64,000 nt of DNA from Brachybacterium sp. SGAir0954 (GTDB lineage: Bacteria; Actinomycetota; Actinomycetes; Actinomycetales; Dermabacteraceae). Below are positions 44,288 through 53,351 of the stretch, in pieces. The DNA lies in assembly GCF_005490785.1 (NCBI RefSeq), contig NZ_CP027295.1, positions 2,108,001-2,172,000 of the forward strand, read 5' to 3'. A program made the translations under genes and the position numbers. The notes under the pieces were generated by a model. The model was not told where the DNA came from and ran no database searches. It worked only from the letters and a program-made list of their open reading frames with translations. Every line of letters begins with the position of its first letter. Within the stretch, counting starts at the first letter, position 1.

Positions 44288-44779
44288 ATGAGCACGGTCG
44301 TCCTCCCCGGATCCTTCGACCCCTTCACGCTGGGCCACCTGGACCTCGCGCGCCGCGCGGCCGCCCTCGCGGACTCCGTCGTGATCGCCGTGAGCCACAA
44401 CCCCGGCAAGAAGAACGTCCTGGACCTCGAGACCCGCCAGCAGGTCATCCGCGAGACCCTCGCGGCGGAGGGGCTCACCGAGCGCTGCGAGGTGAGGACC
44501 CTGGGCCGCGGGCTGCTCGTCGACTTCTGCCGCGAGGCGGGGGCCCACGCCGTGGTGCGCGGGCTCCGCTCCCAGATCGACCTCGCCTACGAGGAGCCGA
44601 TGGCGCGGATGAACCGCCACCTCGCGGAGGTGGACACCGTCTTCCTGCTCACCGCCGCGGATCTCGCGCACATCTCCTCGAGCCTCGTGCGGGAGGTGCA
44701 CGCCCTCGGCGGTGACGTCTCCGACATGCTCCCGGCGCCCGCTCTCGACGCACTCGTCGCCGCCTCCCGCGTATCCTGA
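44288..44779 (+). CDS. coaD: Phosphopantetheine adenylyltransferase
   Basis: Adenylylates 4'-phosphopantetheine in coenzyme A synthesis. The 163-residue nucleotidyltransferase has GSFDPFTLGHLDLARRA at the N-terminus and ISSSLVREV near the C-terminus, plus VRGLRSQIDLAYE. The start at 44288 is set by the family N-terminus and by the leaderless -10. Confidence 0.95.
   Translation: MSTVVLPGSFDPFTLGHLDLARRAAALADSVVIAVSHNPGKKNVLDLETRQQVIRETLAAEGLTERCEVRTLGRGLLVDFCREAGAHAVVRGLRSQIDLAYEEPMARMNRHLAEVDTVFLLTAADLAHISSSLVREVHALGGDVSDMLPAPALDALVAASRVS
44772..44777 (+). promoter_or_regulatory. -10 element for yceD-rnc-mutM, leaderless type
   Basis: TATCCT sits in the last coaD codons and ends 7 nt before the ATG at 44785. 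Confidence 0.5.
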
Positions 44780-44784
44780 ATCCC

Positions 44785-45360
44785 ATGCCCACCACGCCTG
44801 CCACCCCTGACGCACGCGAGCCCGAGTTCGCGCCCGGACTGCGCCTGGACGCCGTCGACCTCGTGGGCCGCACCGGCTCCCACCGCCACGTGGAGCGCAC
44901 CGTGCCCGCTCCCGCGCGCGACGACCTGGGCCCCGCCATGCAGCCCGAGGAGGGCGCGGACCTGCTCATCGACGTGGAGCTCGAGTCCGTCGTCGAGGGG
45001 ATCTACGCCCACGGCACCGTCGGCGCCCACCTCGTGGGGGAGTGCTCCCGCTGCCTGGACCCCGTCGAGCAGGAGTTCTCCTCCCGCCTCGACGAGCTGT
45101 TCCTCTACCCGCAGAAGGTCAAGGCCGCGGACCGCGAGGACTCCGTGCTGCTCGCCGACGACGACACCGCGGACCTCAACCCGCTCGTGCGCGACGCGCT
45201 CGCCGTCGACGCCGACGAGCGCCCCCTGTGCCGTCCCGACTGCCCGGGGCTGTGCCCCACCTGCGGCTTCCGCATGGAGGACGACCCCGAGCACCACCAC
45301 GAGGTGATCGACGACCGCTTCGCCGCCCTCGAGGGCTTCTTCGAGGACGACGAGCGATGA
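44785..45360 (+). CDS. YceD/DUF177-family protein
   Basis: A 191-residue protein of the YceD family, linked in other bacteria and plants to 23S rRNA accumulation. Family marks are GECSRCLDPVEQEFSSRLDE and the C-terminal cysteine-rich RPDCPGLCPTCG. In most actinobacteria the next gene is rpmF (L32), but here the stop overlaps rnc directly (ATGA). The start at 44785 is supported by the leaderless -10. Confidence 0.88.
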   Translation: MPTTPATPDAREPEFAPGLRLDAVDLVGRTGSHRHVERTVPAPARDDLGPAMQPEEGADLLIDVELESVVEGIYAHGTVGAHLVGECSRCLDPVEQEFSSRLDELFLYPQKVKAADREDSVLLADDDTADLNPLVRDALAVDADERPLCRPDCPGLCPTCGFRMEDDPEHHHEVIDDRFAALEGFFEDDER

Positions 45361-46109
45361 GCCGTCGGCGACGCTCCACCGAGGCCGCCGACCCCCAGGG
45401 CCTGATCGACGTGCTCCCGCTCGACGGCGGCCAGGCGGCGGATCTGCGCGAGTCCGGCCTGCTGGACCTCGCGCTCACCCACCGCTCCTACTCCTACGAG
45501 AACGACGGCATCCCGCACAACGAGCGCCTCGAGTTCCTCGGCGACGCCGTGCTCCAGCTCGCCGTCACCGAGAAGCTCTACGCGGACCATCCGAGCCTGC
45601 CCGAGGGTGATCTCGCCCGGCGCCGCGCCGCGACCGTGAGCGCCCGCGCGCTCGCCGTGATCGCGAGCCGGCTGCGCCTGGGGGAGTACGTGAAGCTGGG
45701 CCGCGGGGAGGACCTCTCCGGCGGCCGTGCGAAGGTCTCGATCCTCGCGGACACCACCGAGGCCGTCATCGGCTCCGTGCACCTCGCCTGCGGGCAGGAC
45801 GTCTCGCGCCGCTTCGTGCTGGACCTCATGTCGCCGCTGCTGGACTCCGACGAGTTCCTCGAGTCCAGCTACGACTTCAAGTCCCGTCTCCAGGAGATCG
45901 CCGCGGCCTCCGGGCTCACCCCGGTCTACCGGATCACCGAGACCGGCCTCGAGCACGACAAGACCTTCACCGCGCAGGTGAGCGTCGAGGGCGTGGTCTC
46001 CGCGAGCGGCGAGGGGCATTCGAAGAAGGACGCCGAGCTCGCGGCCGCCCAGAACGCGGTGCGGGCGATCCTCGCCGAGCGCGGCGAGACGCTCATCCCG
46101 CGCGGCTGA
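45357..46109 (+). CDS. rnc: Ribonuclease III
   Basis: Double-strand-specific endoribonuclease that processes rRNA precursors. The 250-residue protein has the catalytic signature NERLEFLGDAVL near residue 55, a second acidic site around DTTEAVIGSVHL, and a C-terminal double-stranded RNA-binding domain (SGEGHSKKDAELAAAQNAV). Start coupled to yceD by ATGA. Confidence 0.95.
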   Translation: MSRRRRSTEAADPQGLIDVLPLDGGQAADLRESGLLDLALTHRSYSYENDGIPHNERLEFLGDAVLQLAVTEKLYADHPSLPEGDLARRRAATVSARALAVIASRLRLGEYVKLGRGEDLSGGRAKVSILADTTEAVIGSVHLACGQDVSRRFVLDLMSPLLDSDEFLESSYDFKSRLQEIAAASGLTPVYRITETGLEHDKTFTAQVSVEGVVSASGEGHSKKDAELAAAQNAVRAILAERGETLIPRG

Positions 46110-46122
46110 GCCGGGACCGCGC

Positions 46123-47136
46123 ATGCCGGAGCTGCCCGAGGTCGAGGTGGTGCGTCGCGGTCTCGCCGCGCGCGCCGTGGGCCGCACGATCACGGGGCTC
46201 GAGGTGCTCGACGCCCGCAGCCTGCGCCGCCAGAGCGGCGGGGAGGACCGCCTGCGCGCTGTGCTGCTGGGCGCTCGGATCAGCGCCGTCGTGCGCCGCG
46301 GGAAGTTCCTGTGGCTGCGCCTGGCCGACGGGCCGACGGCCGACGGTGCGGTGTCGGACGGCGGGGGGTCGGACGGCGCGGAGACCGGCGAGGCGCTCAT
46401 GGCGCACCTCGGCATGAGCGGCCAGCTCCGCCTCACGACGGGGGAGACCCCGGACCCGGCGCGCGAGGCGTCCGAGGGGCCGGCCTCCGATCCGCTCCGC
46501 CACCGCCGGGTCTCGCTCTGGCTCGACGACGGCTCCCGCATCGACCTCGTGGATCAGCGGCTCTTCGGAGGGCTCTGGGCGAGCCCGCTCGTCCCCGCCC
46601 CGGACGGTCTCCCCGCCGGCGAGGGCAGCCCGGACGCCCTGCTGCCCGAGGCCGCCGCGCACGTGGCCCGCGACCTCCTCGACCCCGCGATCGACCTCCC
46701 CGAGGTGGCCCGCCGGATGCGCACCCGTCGCGCACCGGTGAAGGCGCTGCTGCTGGACCAGGCGCTCGTCTCCGGGATCGGCAACATCTACGCGGACGAG
46801 GGCCTCTGGGCCGCCCGCGTGCGCGACGACACCCCCGGCGCGGCGCTCTCCCAGCGCACCGCCCACGCCCTGCTGCGGGAGACCGCCGCCGTCATGCGCC
46901 GCGCCCTCGCGGTGGGCGGCACGAGCTTCGACGCGCTGTACGTGAACGTCGACGGCCGCAGCGGCTACTTCGCCCGCTCCCTCGCCGCCTACGGCAAGGA
47001 GGGGGAGCCGTGCCCGCGCTGCGGGACGCCGATCCGCCGCCGTGCCTTCGCCGGCCGCTCGAGCCACTTCTGCCCGCGCTGCCAGCGGGCCCCGCGACCA
47101 CCCCGATCCCGCCCGACGGAAGGACCTTCGCGATGA
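46123..47136 (+). CDS. mutM: Formamidopyrimidine-DNA glycosylase
   Basis: Removes 8-oxoguanine and formamidopyrimidines. The 337-residue protein keeps the catalytic N-terminus PELPEVEVVRRGL (Pro2 nucleophile, Glu3), the H2TH region with QALVSGIGNIYADEGLWAA, and the C-terminal zinc finger CPRCGTPIRR with CPRCQ. It is longer than the usual 270-290 residues because of Gly/Asp-rich insertions near residues 66-86 and 105-125. A 30-residue Arg/Pro tail follows the finger. Its stop overlaps the response-regulator start. Confidence 0.93.
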   Translation: MPELPEVEVVRRGLAARAVGRTITGLEVLDARSLRRQSGGEDRLRAVLLGARISAVVRRGKFLWLRLADGPTADGAVSDGGGSDGAETGEALMAHLGMSGQLRLTTGETPDPAREASEGPASDPLRHRRVSLWLDDGSRIDLVDQRLFGGLWASPLVPAPDGLPAGEGSPDALLPEAAAHVARDLLDPAIDLPEVARRMRTRRAPVKALLLDQALVSGIGNIYADEGLWAARVRDDTPGAALSQRTAHALLRETAAVMRRALAVGGTSFDALYVNVDGRSGYFARSLAAYGKEGEPCPRCGTPIRRRAFAGRSSHFCPRCQRAPRPPRSRPTEGPSR

Positions 47137-47753
47137 GCGACCAGACCCCGCCCCCGATCCGCGTCATGCTCGTGGACGATCACGAGGTGGTGCGCCGCGG
47201 CATCGTCACCGTCATCTCCTCCCATCCCCGGCTCGAGGTGGTGGGGGAGGCGTCCACGGTCGCCGAGGCGAACCGTCGCCTGCCCGCGATCCGCCCCGAG
47301 GTGCTCGTGGTGGACCTCCAGCTGCCCGACGGCACCGGGCTCGACGTCATGCGCCGCGCCCGGGAGGTCGAGCCCGAGCAGACGATTCTCGTGCTCACGA
47401 GCTTCGACGACGACGCAGCCGTGCGGGAGTCCCGTGAGAGCGGCGCGGCGGGGCTCGTGCTGAAGTCCGCCCGCTCCCAGGAGATCGTCGACGCGATCCT
47501 CGCGGTGCACGGCGGGGGGAGCATCTGGCCCGCCGGCCATGAGAGCGAGGAGCCGGAGCTGTCGCCGTCGGACGCCCGGATCGTCGAGCTCATCGGCGAC
47601 GGCCACTCGAACCGGGAGATCGCCGAGCAGCTGGGGATCGCGGAGAAGACGGTGAAGAACCGGATCACGGTGATCCTGCAGACCCTCGGCATGCAGCGCC
47701 GCACCCAGGTCGTCGCCATGGTCGCGGCCCGGCGTCGCGCCGGCTGGCGCTGA
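47133..47753 (+). CDS. NarL/LuxR-family response regulator
   Basis: A 206-residue two-component regulator. The receiver domain has VMLVDDHEVVRRGIV, phospho-acceptor D61 (VVDLQLPDG) and K108 in VLKSARS. The LuxR helix-turn-helix is at the end (IVELIGDGHSNREIAEQLGI, AEKTVKNRI). It resembles DevR/DosR-type regulators. It overlaps mutM (ATGA) but converges on the histidine kinase gene, its likely partner, with 26 nt between stops. GGAAGGA upstream of the ATG. Confidence 0.88.
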   Translation: MSDQTPPPIRVMLVDDHEVVRRGIVTVISSHPRLEVVGEASTVAEANRRLPAIRPEVLVVDLQLPDGTGLDVMRRAREVEPEQTILVLTSFDDDAAVRESRESGAAGLVLKSARSQEIVDAILAVHGGGSIWPAGHESEEPELSPSDARIVELIGDGHSNREIAEQLGIAEKTVKNRITVILQTLGMQRRTQVVAMVAARRRAGWR

Positions 47754-47779
47754 GCCCGACGGAGCGGTTCCAGTCCTCC

Positions 47780-48898
47780 TCAGTCCTCCGGGGGCAGCGT
47801 CACCCGCCACGAGATCATCGTGCCGGGCTCGAGGCTGATCGCGTCGACCCAGCCGGAGTGCCGCCGCGCCCGCGAGGACATGTTCGCGAGACCGCTGCGG
47901 CGGCGCACCGACGGGTCGATCCCGCGGCCGTTGTCCGAGACGTCGACCTGGACCACCCGGTCCACCCCCTCCTCGATCACGCTGACCGAGACGGCGACCG
48001 CGCTCGCATGGGCATGCCGGGCGGCGTTGGCGAGGCACTCGCGCACCACGGCGACCACGTCCTCGGCGATCTCCCGGGGGAGCATGCGGTCGAGCTCCGA
48101 GGGGTCCGCGGGCATACGCAGGGTCGGCACGAAGCCGAGCCCGCTGGTGGCGAGGCCCACCTCGTGGCGCAGCCGCTCCGCGAGCGTCGCCTCGCTGCGC
48201 TCGCGGCGCAGGGACTGCACGATCTGACGGATCTGCGCCACCGCGTTCTCGACGCCCTCGACGCCGGCGGCGACCGCCGAGCGGATCCGCGCGTTGCTGG
48301 GCGGCTCGCCGGTGGAGGAGAGCGACTGGGCGAGGGCCTCGAGCTCCATCCCCACCGCGAAGAGCTCCTGGATCGCGAGGTCGTGGAGGTCGCGGGCGAT
48401 GCGCCCGCGCTCGTCGTCGAGCTCGCCCGCGTCGCCGAGGTCCGGGAGGCGCAGCGTGAGCGCCACGAGCGCGGCGAGCGCGTCGAGCCGCTCCCGGCTG
48501 CCGGTGCCGGCGCGTGAGGGACCGGTCGTCGTCGGCGGGCCGAGCACCAGCAGGGCGCCGGTCCCGTGCTCCCCGGCATCGACCACCGCGGCGTCCACCG
48601 CGAGCATCCCGGAGCCGAGGTCCACCGTCGCGATCGACTCGACGCCCTCCGCCGAACCGGTGCGCAGCGCGGTGCCGAGACCCGACGCCGCCGGGACGGG
48701 GGCGCCGAGCAGACGGGAGGAGGAGGGGCCGTCCGCGAGCTCGACGATCCAGCCGCCGGCGCCGTCGGCGAGCACGAGCAGGGCGTTCTCCGCCCCGAGG
48801 TCCGTGCGCGCCGAGCGGACGAGCAGCTCGAGCAGCTCCTCGGGCTCCGCGCCCGCGAGCACGGCGCTCGTGAGGTCCTGGATCCGGGTGCGGGTCAT
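47780..48898 (-). CDS. Sensor histidine kinase (GAF-like plus HisKA_3), last gene of the cyd operon
   Basis: A 372-residue soluble kinase. A GAF-like region occupies about residues 15-130 (LELLVRSARTDLGAENALLV). HisKA_3 follows, with phospho-acceptor H172 in ARDLHDLAIQELFAVGMELE, then a HATPase domain with ECLANAARHAHA and VSDNGRGIDP. There are no membrane segments. The layout is like DevS/DosS, but only one GAF is present and no haem ligand can be assigned. Its ATG overlaps the cydC stop (ATGA), so it is made with the oxidase and its transporter. The convergent NarL-type regulator is the obvious partner. Confidence 0.85.
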   Translation of the reverse strand: MTRTRIQDLTSAVLAGAEPEELLELLVRSARTDLGAENALLVLADGAGGWIVELADGPSSSRLLGAPVPAASGLGTALRTGSAEGVESIATVDLGSGMLAVDAAVVDAGEHGTGALLVLGPPTTTGPSRAGTGSRERLDALAALVALTLRLPDLGDAGELDDERGRIARDLHDLAIQELFAVGMELEALAQSLSSTGEPPSNARIRSAVAAGVEGVENAVAQIRQIVQSLRRERSEATLAERLRHEVGLATSGLGFVPTLRMPADPSELDRMLPREIAEDVVAVVRECLANAARHAHASAVAVSVSVIEEGVDRVVQVDVSDNGRGIDPSVRRRSGLANMSSRARRHSGWVDAISLEPGTMISWRVTLPPED

Positions 48899-50535
48899 CG
48901 GAGCTCCTCGATCCTGAGCACGGGGGTGCCGGGCGGGATCGCCGACTCCCGATGGGTGACGACCACGACCGTGCTCGTCGCCGGCACGAGGGACTCGTCC
49001 CCGGGGGTGAGCAGGGCGCGCAGCAGCGCGTCGCCGCGGGCGGCGTCGAGGTGCTCGGTGGGCTCGTCGAGCAGGAGCACCGGGCCGCGGCGCACCACGG
49101 CGCGCGCGAGCAGCAGGCGACGCCGCTCGCCGCCGGAGACGGTGGTGCCGTCCGGTCCGAGCAGGGTGTCGAGCCCCGCCGGGAGGGTGCCCACCCATGC
49201 CGCGAGGCCGACGGCCCCGAGCGCTGAGAGCGCCTCCTTGTCCGCGAGGTCCCCGCGCACCACGCGCAGGTTCTCCCGCAGCGTCGTCGCGAAGACGTGC
49301 GAGTCCTCGGGGAAGGCCGTGACCTGCTGGCGAGGGTCCTGGCCCGCGGCGTCGACGGTGCCCGCGAGCGGGTCGAGCAGCCCGGCGAGCGTGAGCAGCA
49401 GCGTGGTCTTCCCGCTGCCGGAGGGACCGAGCACCGCGAGCCGCGACCCGGCGGGCAGGTCGAGGTCGAGGTCCCGGACGACCGGCGCCCCGGCCGACCA
49501 GCCCGCGGTGAGCCCCTGGGCGCGCAGCGGCGCGGTGATCGCGCGCTCGGCGGTGCGGGAGGGCTCCGGTCGGGCCGCGTCCCAGCGCTCACCGGCCGCG
49601 GCCTCGAGGCGGGCGGCGGCGGAGCGGGAGCGGGCGTGCTGGGCGGCCGCGGCGGGCAGCGCGGTCGCGGCCTCGAAGGCGGAGAGCGGCAGGAGCACGA
49701 GGACGCCGATCTGCCCGGCGGTCGCGGCGCCGGCGGACCACGCGGCGCCCGCCGCGATCAGGGACCCGAGCACGGTCAGGGCGATCGCGAGCGGCACGGC
49801 GGCCGTCGCGAGGGCGGAAGGCAGGGCGGCGCGGTCCAGGGCGCGGTCCTGGCGCCGCTGGGAGGCGGCGAGACCGGTCAGGGAGTCCTCGAGCCGGCCC
49901 TCGAGCCGCAGGGAGGTCGCGTCGTCGAGGATCTCGAGCAGGCTCGTGCCCACCCCCGCGCGGCCCTCGACCACCGCCTCCTCCCGCACCCGGGCCGCGC
50001 GGTGCGCGGCGGCGGGGGCGAGGAGAGCGGCGACGAGCTGTCCCAGTAGCATCGCCGCCGCGCCGAGCGGCGAGATCGGCGCGATCGTGACGACGGCGAC
50101 CACGGCCATCACGGCCGCGACGAGCGCGGGGACGATCGCGGAGACGACGTGGTCGCCGAGCTCCTGGGCGTCGTCCCCGAGCCGGGTGAGCAGGTCGCCG
50201 CGGCGCAGGCGGGTCAGCGCGTCGTCGCGACGGGAGGCGAGCGCCGTGTACAGGGTGGCGCGCAGGGAGACGACGCCGCGCAGGGCGACGTCGTGCGCGA
50301 GCATCCGGTCCAGCCAGCGCAGCACCGCCCGGGAGACTCCGAGGGCGCGCACGGCGACCACCGCGACCGTCAGGTCGAGCACGGGCGGCATCGTCCAGGC
50401 GCGGGTGACGAGATAGGCGGAGACCGCGGCGAGGGCGAAGGCCGCCCCGGCGGTCGCGGCGGCGGCGAGGACGGCGGCGAGCAGCCGACCCCGCGGGAGC
50501 GCGAGGGCCCGCTCCGCCGTGCGCAGCGCGATCAT
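48895..50535 (-). CDS. cydC: Thiol reductant ABC exporter subunit CydC
   Basis: Half-transporter that with CydD exports glutathione or cysteine-type reductants and is needed for cytochrome bd assembly. The 546-residue protein has about six membrane helices followed by an ATPase domain: Walker A GPSGSGKTTLLL, signature VSGGERRRLLLARAVV and Walker B VLLLDEPTEHLD. The ATG overlaps the cydD stop. Confidence 0.93.
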   Translation of the reverse strand: MIALRTAERALALPRGRLLAAVLAAAATAGAAFALAAVSAYLVTRAWTMPPVLDLTVAVVAVRALGVSRAVLRWLDRMLAHDVALRGVVSLRATLYTALASRRDDALTRLRRGDLLTRLGDDAQELGDHVVSAIVPALVAAVMAVVAVVTIAPISPLGAAAMLLGQLVAALLAPAAAHRAARVREEAVVEGRAGVGTSLLEILDDATSLRLEGRLEDSLTGLAASQRRQDRALDRAALPSALATAAVPLAIALTVLGSLIAAGAAWSAGAATAGQIGVLVLLPLSAFEAATALPAAAAQHARSRSAAARLEAAAGERWDAARPEPSRTAERAITAPLRAQGLTAGWSAGAPVVRDLDLDLPAGSRLAVLGPSGSGKTTLLLTLAGLLDPLAGTVDAAGQDPRQQVTAFPEDSHVFATTLRENLRVVRGDLADKEALSALGAVGLAAWVGTLPAGLDTLLGPDGTTVSGGERRRLLLARAVVRRGPVLLLDEPTEHLDAARGDALLRALLTPGDESLVPATSTVVVVTHRESAIPPGTPVLRIEELR

Positions 50536-52253
50536 CGGGTCACCTCCGTCCCGAGGGACACGACGTCGTCCGCCCGTCCGAGGAGGGTCTCACGATGCGC
50601 GACGACGAGGACGGTGCGTCCCTGCTCGCGCAGGCGGTCCACGAGGTCCAGGACGATCTGCTCCGTGCCGCCGTCGAGGTGGGCCGTCGGCTCGTCGAGG
50701 ACCACGAGCGGGGCGGGGGACAGGAGCGCCCGAGCGAGGGAGAGGCGCTGCCGCTCGCCGAGGGACAGGCCGCGACCGCCGCGGCCGAGGTCGGCGTCCC
50801 AGCCGCGGGCCGCGATGACCGGGGCGAGCCCCGTGAGCCGCGCCGCCTCCTCGAGCTCCTCCGCGCCGGCATCGGGACGGGCGGCGGCGAGCACCTCGCG
50901 GAGCGTGCCCGGTGGGAGCACCGGGCGCTGGGGGAGCAGGGTCAGCTGGTCCCAGTAGCTGCGCCGGTCCAGGTCGCGGACGTCGGTCACGGCGCCGTCG
51001 GGCCCGATCACCTCGGCGCGTCCGCGGTCGGGGTCGAGCAGGCCCAGCAGCACCTGCACGGCGGTGGTCTTGCCGGTCCCGGAGGCGCCGGTGAGCGCGA
51101 GCACGCGGCCCGGGCGCAGGGTGAGCTCGGCGCCGTCCGGGGCGAGACCATGGCGGGAGGCCACGGCGATGTCCCGCAGGGCGAGGGTCGAGCGGCGCAG
51201 GTCCGGCGCGGGCAGCGTTCCCGCTGAGGACAGGGGCTCCGCGAGCACGGTGAAGGTCGCGTCGAGCGCCGCGAGGCCATCGGTCGAGGCGTGGTAGCGG
51301 GCGCCGACGCTCCGCAGCGGCAGGTGCACCTCGGGGGCGAGCACGAGCACCGCGAGCGCCGGGGCGAGCTCCATCTCCCCGGCGACGAGCCGGAGACCGA
51401 TGCTCACCGCGACGAGGGCGACGCACAGGGTCGAGAGGAACTCGAGCACCATCGAGGAGAGGAAGGCGTAGCGCAGCGAGCCGAGGGCGGAGGCGCGGTG
51501 GCGGTCGCCGAGCGCGCGCACGGTGCGCTCGGGCCCGTGCTCGCGGCCCAGGGCGCGCAGGGTGGGCAGCCCGTCCACGAGGTCCAGCAGCTGCGCCCAC
51601 AGCGAGCGCATGTCCTCGATGAGCCGGGCGGAGCGGCCCACGGTGAGGGAGCCCACGAGGATCATGAATAGCGGGATCAGCGGCAGGGTCACGAGGGTGA
51701 TGACGGCGCTCAGCGGGTCCAGCAGGGCGATCACGAGGAGGCACAGCGGGGTGACGGTCGCGGCGAGCAGGAGCTGGGGGACGTAACCCACGAGATAGGG
51801 CCGCAGCTTCTCCAGCCCGCTCGTCGCGAGCGAAGCGACGTCCGCCCCGCGCCCCGCTCCGGCCCGGGGGCCGAGCTCCGCCGTGTGGGAGACCAGGCGC
51901 AGCCGGAGGTCCGCGATCGTGGCCGTCGCGGAGCGGTGGCCGTAGCGCTCGGTGATCCCTGCCGCGAGCGCCCTCACGCCGAGGGCGAGGAGGACGGCGG
52001 CGAGCGTCCCCGGCAGGGCCGTCGGCAGGGTGCCGTCCTGCAGCAGCGCCGTGCCGAGCCGCGCGAGCCCGAGCGCGACGGTGATCGCGCAGCCCGCCTG
52101 CACGAGCCCCAGCAGCACGGTGCGCAGCACGTGGCCCCGGGCGGCCCGCACCTCCCGCACGAGGCGCGGGTCCAGGGGCGCGCGGCTGCGGCGGGCGGGC
52201 GCCGCCGGGGCGTCGACCCGGCTGCCGACGGGGGTCTCGGCGGGGGCGGTCAC
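50532..52253 (-). CDS. cydD: Thiol reductant ABC exporter subunit CydD
   Basis: The 573-residue partner of CydC. Six membrane helices, then Walker A GASGTGKTTAVQ, signature LSLGERQRLSLARALL and Walker B LVVLDEPTAHLDGG. The GTG start overlaps the cydB stop (GTGA). Longer frames upstream are shadows of cydB. Confidence 0.93.
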   Translation of the reverse strand: MTAPAETPVGSRVDAPAAPARRSRAPLDPRLVREVRAARGHVLRTVLLGLVQAGCAITVALGLARLGTALLQDGTLPTALPGTLAAVLLALGVRALAAGITERYGHRSATATIADLRLRLVSHTAELGPRAGAGRGADVASLATSGLEKLRPYLVGYVPQLLLAATVTPLCLLVIALLDPLSAVITLVTLPLIPLFMILVGSLTVGRSARLIEDMRSLWAQLLDLVDGLPTLRALGREHGPERTVRALGDRHRASALGSLRYAFLSSMVLEFLSTLCVALVAVSIGLRLVAGEMELAPALAVLVLAPEVHLPLRSVGARYHASTDGLAALDATFTVLAEPLSSAGTLPAPDLRRSTLALRDIAVASRHGLAPDGAELTLRPGRVLALTGASGTGKTTAVQVLLGLLDPDRGRAEVIGPDGAVTDVRDLDRRSYWDQLTLLPQRPVLPPGTLREVLAAARPDAGAEELEEAARLTGLAPVIAARGWDADLGRGGRGLSLGERQRLSLARALLSPAPLVVLDEPTAHLDGGTEQIVLDLVDRLREQGRTVLVVAHRETLLGRADDVVSLGTEVTR

Positions 52254-53332
52254 TCCGCCTCGAACGCCCGACGGTGGCCCTCGGCGAGGCGGGCGGCGAG
52301 GGGCTTCACGGTGGCCCGGGTGGAGCCGTCCTCGTTCAGACGATGGCGGAACACCCAGTACGCCCAGCTCTGATAGACGAGGATCACCGGCACGAGGATG
52401 CAGGTCACGACGAGCATGATGGTCAGCGTGTGCGGGGTCGAGGAGGAGCCCGCGACCGTCAGCCCGGTGCCCTCGAGGCCCGTGGACGGCATGACGTAGG
52501 GGAACAGTCCGCCGAACAGCGTCGCCGCCGCGGCGAGGATCGCGACGCCTGTCCCCACGAGGGTGAGCCCTTCGCGCCGGCCGCGCTGGGCGAGAAGAGT
52601 CCCCACGAGGGCGAGGGCCGCCACGAGCAGCGGCGCCCAGGTCCACGACTGGTGCGAGTACGCCAGCTGGTACCAGAGCAGCAGCGCGGCGCCGCCCAGG
52701 AGGGCGGGGAGCATGAGCAGTCGTGCCCGGCGGCGGGCCCGCTCCCGCAGGTCGCCCTGGAGCTTGAGCGTGAGGTAGTGAGAGCCGTGCAGCCAGAACA
52801 GCAGCACGAGCACCACCCCGGCGAGGAGCGCGAAGGGCTGCAGGAGCCCGGCGGCGGAGGTCACGACCCAGCGGTTCTGGTCGATCTCGACGCCCGCGAC
52901 GACGTCGCCGAGCACGATGCCCCAGAGGAACGGCGGCAGGAAGCCGGTCGCGACGTGGATCCCGTCCCAGGCGCGGCGCCACGCGTCGCCGGGTCGCGCG
53001 TCGCGATAGGTGAAAGCGACCACGCGCACGATCAGTGAGAACAGCAGGAGCAGCAGCACGGGGTAGAAGCCGGAGAAGAGCGTGGCGTACCACTCGGGGA
53101 AGGCCGCGAAGATCGCGGCGGCGCCGGTGATGATCCACACCTGGTTGCCGTCCCAGACGGGGTGGATGGTGCTCAGCAGGGTGTGGCGCTCGTGGTCGTC
53201 GCGGGCGAGGGTGCCCACGTTCATCTGCACGCCGAAGTCGAAGCCCTCGAGCACGAAGTACACGCCGAACAGGAGCGCGATGAGCGCGAACCAGGCGATC
53301 TGGAGGCCGGTGGGGGCGAGGAGGGGGTCCAT
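52250..53332 (-). CDS. cydB: Cytochrome bd ubiquinol/menaquinol oxidase subunit II
   Basis: A 360-residue membrane subunit with about eight or nine hydrophobic segments. The family N-terminus FALIALLFGVYFVLEGFDFG is followed by HPVWDGNQVWIITGAAAIFA and the C-terminal YQSWAYWVFRHRL. It pairs with CydA. The gene starts 19 nt after cydA. Confidence 0.95.
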   Translation of the reverse strand: MDPLLAPTGLQIAWFALIALLFGVYFVLEGFDFGVQMNVGTLARDDHERHTLLSTIHPVWDGNQVWIITGAAAIFAAFPEWYATLFSGFYPVLLLLLFSLIVRVVAFTYRDARPGDAWRRAWDGIHVATGFLPPFLWGIVLGDVVAGVEIDQNRWVVTSAAGLLQPFALLAGVVLVLLFWLHGSHYLTLKLQGDLRERARRRARLLMLPALLGGAALLLWYQLAYSHQSWTWAPLLVAALALVGTLLAQRGRREGLTLVGTGVAILAAAATLFGGLFPYVMPSTGLEGTGLTVAGSSSTPHTLTIMLVVTCILVPVILVYQSWAYWVFRHRLNEDGSTRATVKPLAARLAEGHRRAFEAE

Positions 53333-53351
53333 GGTGGTCGTCCTTCCGTTC

